A stretch of DNA of 42,506 nt from positions 1 to 42,506 of the forward strand of contig JAIQFL010000056.1 of assembly GCA_020073365.1 (NCBI GenBank), read 5' to 3'. The translations under genes were made by a program, and so were the position numbers. The first letter of the stretch is position 1; every line of letters starts with the position of its first letter. The stretch is from Terriglobia bacterium. Its GTDB lineage: Bacteria > Acidobacteriota > Terriglobia > Bryobacterales > Bryobacteraceae. Of the stretch, positions 41,727-42,506 are shown piece by piece. Below the pieces are notes generated by a model. It saw only the letters and a list, made by a program, of their open reading frames with translations. It was not told the DNA's origin and did not search any database.

Positions 41727-42506
41727 ATGACCGGTTTCTCCAAACCCGCGCTTGCCGGGATAGTGCTGACCGCCCTACTGGCCGCTGCCCCGCAGAACTT
41801 GCTGGACAGCGGCCGGAAGGCATTCGAGTCCGGTGACCTTACTGGCGCGGACCACGATTTTCGCCAGTACCTTCTGGAACACCCCGGGTCCGCTGAGGCC
41901 CTTTCCAATCTGGGAGCCATCTGCGCCCGGCGCGAACAGTTTCGCGAGGCTGTGGACTTCTACGAGAAAGCGCTCAAGGCCGATCCCAAGTTGGTGCCCG
42001 TTCATTTCAATCTGGCGATTTCGCTTGGCCGGCTCAACGAGTACGCCCCGGCAGTGGACCACCTTCGCACGTTTCTGAAATCCTATCCGCGGGAACCGCG
42101 CGCGCGACAGTTGCTGGGCCTGTGCCTGACCGAGACCGGCGACTTCCGCGGCGCCCTCCCCGAATTGGAAGCGTCGTACAGACTGAATCCCAAAGACGCC
42201 AGCATCCTCTACTCCCTGGCCTACGCCAACGCCCGCGCCGGAGACGTGGATCGCGCTGCGGACCTGCTCCGCCGTTCGGAAGCGGATCCCAGCCAAGCCG
42301 GGTTAATCGAAGGATTAATCGAATACCGGCGCGGCCGGTTCCCGGAAGCGAAAACGCTGTTCCAAGGAGTTCTCGCAAGGAAATCCGACAGCGTTCCGGC
42401 GCTGACGGCTCTGGGACGTCTCGAACTGCTGGACCACAACGATCCGGAAGCGATCCGCCTGCTGGAGCGCGCGCTCATCCTGAACCCTTCGGATGCCGAG
42501 TCAACC
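41727..42506 (+). CDS. Secreted tetratricopeptide-repeat protein (3' end outside window)
   Basis: The frame is open from ATG at 41727 to the last base, 260 codons. An N-terminal hydrophobic segment (PALAGIVLTALLAAAP) is a signal peptide or anchor. At least six TPR units follow, for example AEALSNLGAICARREQFREA, VHFNLAISLGRLNEYAPAV, ARQLLGLCLTETGDFRGAL, ILYSLAYANARAGDVDRAA and PALTALGRLELLDHNDPEAI. TPR arrays bind partner proteins; the partner is not apparent. The missing C-terminus could carry another domain. Confidence 0.88.
   Translation, partial: MTGFSKPALAGIVLTALLAAAPQNLLDSGRKAFESGDLTGADHDFRQYLLEHPGSAEALSNLGAICARREQFREAVDFYEKALKADPKLVPVHFNLAISLGRLNEYAPAVDHLRTFLKSYPREPRARQLLGLCLTETGDFRGALPELEASYRLNPKDASILYSLAYANARAGDVDRAADLLRRSEADPSQAGLIEGLIEYRRGRFPEAKTLFQGVLARKSDSVPALTALGRLELLDHNDPEAIRLLERALILNPSDAEST

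Noticed and set aside
1..42506. CRISPR arrays, tRNA, rRNA or prophage genes
   Set aside because: No regularly spaced repeats, cloverleaf genes, ribosomal sequence or phage structural genes were seen.

Overview
The window looks like chromosomal DNA of a high-GC soil bacterium of the phylum Acidobacteriota, most likely near Solibacter/Bryobacter. This is inferred from family content, not from a marker gene. Supporting signs are two orphan MacB/FtsX permeases of the acidobacterial ADOP type, a Reg_prop sensor kinase, an Oar-like TonB receptor with an N-terminal carboxypeptidase-regulatory domain, an M13 protease, HpnB, DUF433/DUF5615 pairs and many palindromic intergenic repeats. No rRNA, tRNA or CRISPR array was seen.

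Layout. 1-2866: the end of an ADOP permease, a DUF433/DUF5615 toxin-antitoxin pair, and a helical protein of unknown function preceded by two 23-bp palindromes. 2975-10773: GH97 glycosidase; a stack of hairpin repeats; then ybbA-ybbP plus an M28 peptidase, divergent from tesA (the same ybbA/ybbP-tesA neighbourhood as in E. coli). 10886-13961: a lower-GC island with one 922-residue protein joining a Cas4/RecB-like Cys cluster, a DEDD-type exonuclease domain and an IS66 DDE transposase. A degenerate copy of the tesA 3' end lies on its far side. 14030-20530: a small secreted protein, an orphan RHH antitoxin, nuoB-pgeF, an M13 peptidase, a membrane protein and hpnB. 20610-27687: a second ADOP permease, a RelE/XRE toxin-antitoxin pair, an esterase plus beta-propeller pair, and a DUF3108 protein. 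28002-33020: a sensor kinase and response regulator, and an unknown protein. 33098-41656: a catabolic locus. 41727-end: a TPR protein running off the window.

The catabolic locus is the most coherent functional unit. It holds an enolase-superfamily sugar-acid dehydratase-like enzyme, divergent from a xylose-isomerase-like TIM-barrel protein, a URO-D-type methyltransferase, a corrinoid protein with the DxHxxG cobalamin motif and a small PF13769 protein. A TonB-dependent receptor follows. My inference is uptake and corrinoid-dependent demethylation of a methylated carbohydrate or sugar acid, followed by isomerisation or dehydration. The receptor is frameshifted by a perfect 10-bp tandem duplication, so it is inactive, phase-variable or a sequencing artefact.

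Gene fragments and repeats are common. The 3' ends of tesA and of the enolase-superfamily gene each have a second, diverged copy in the window, and at least three hairpin-repeat families recur between genes.
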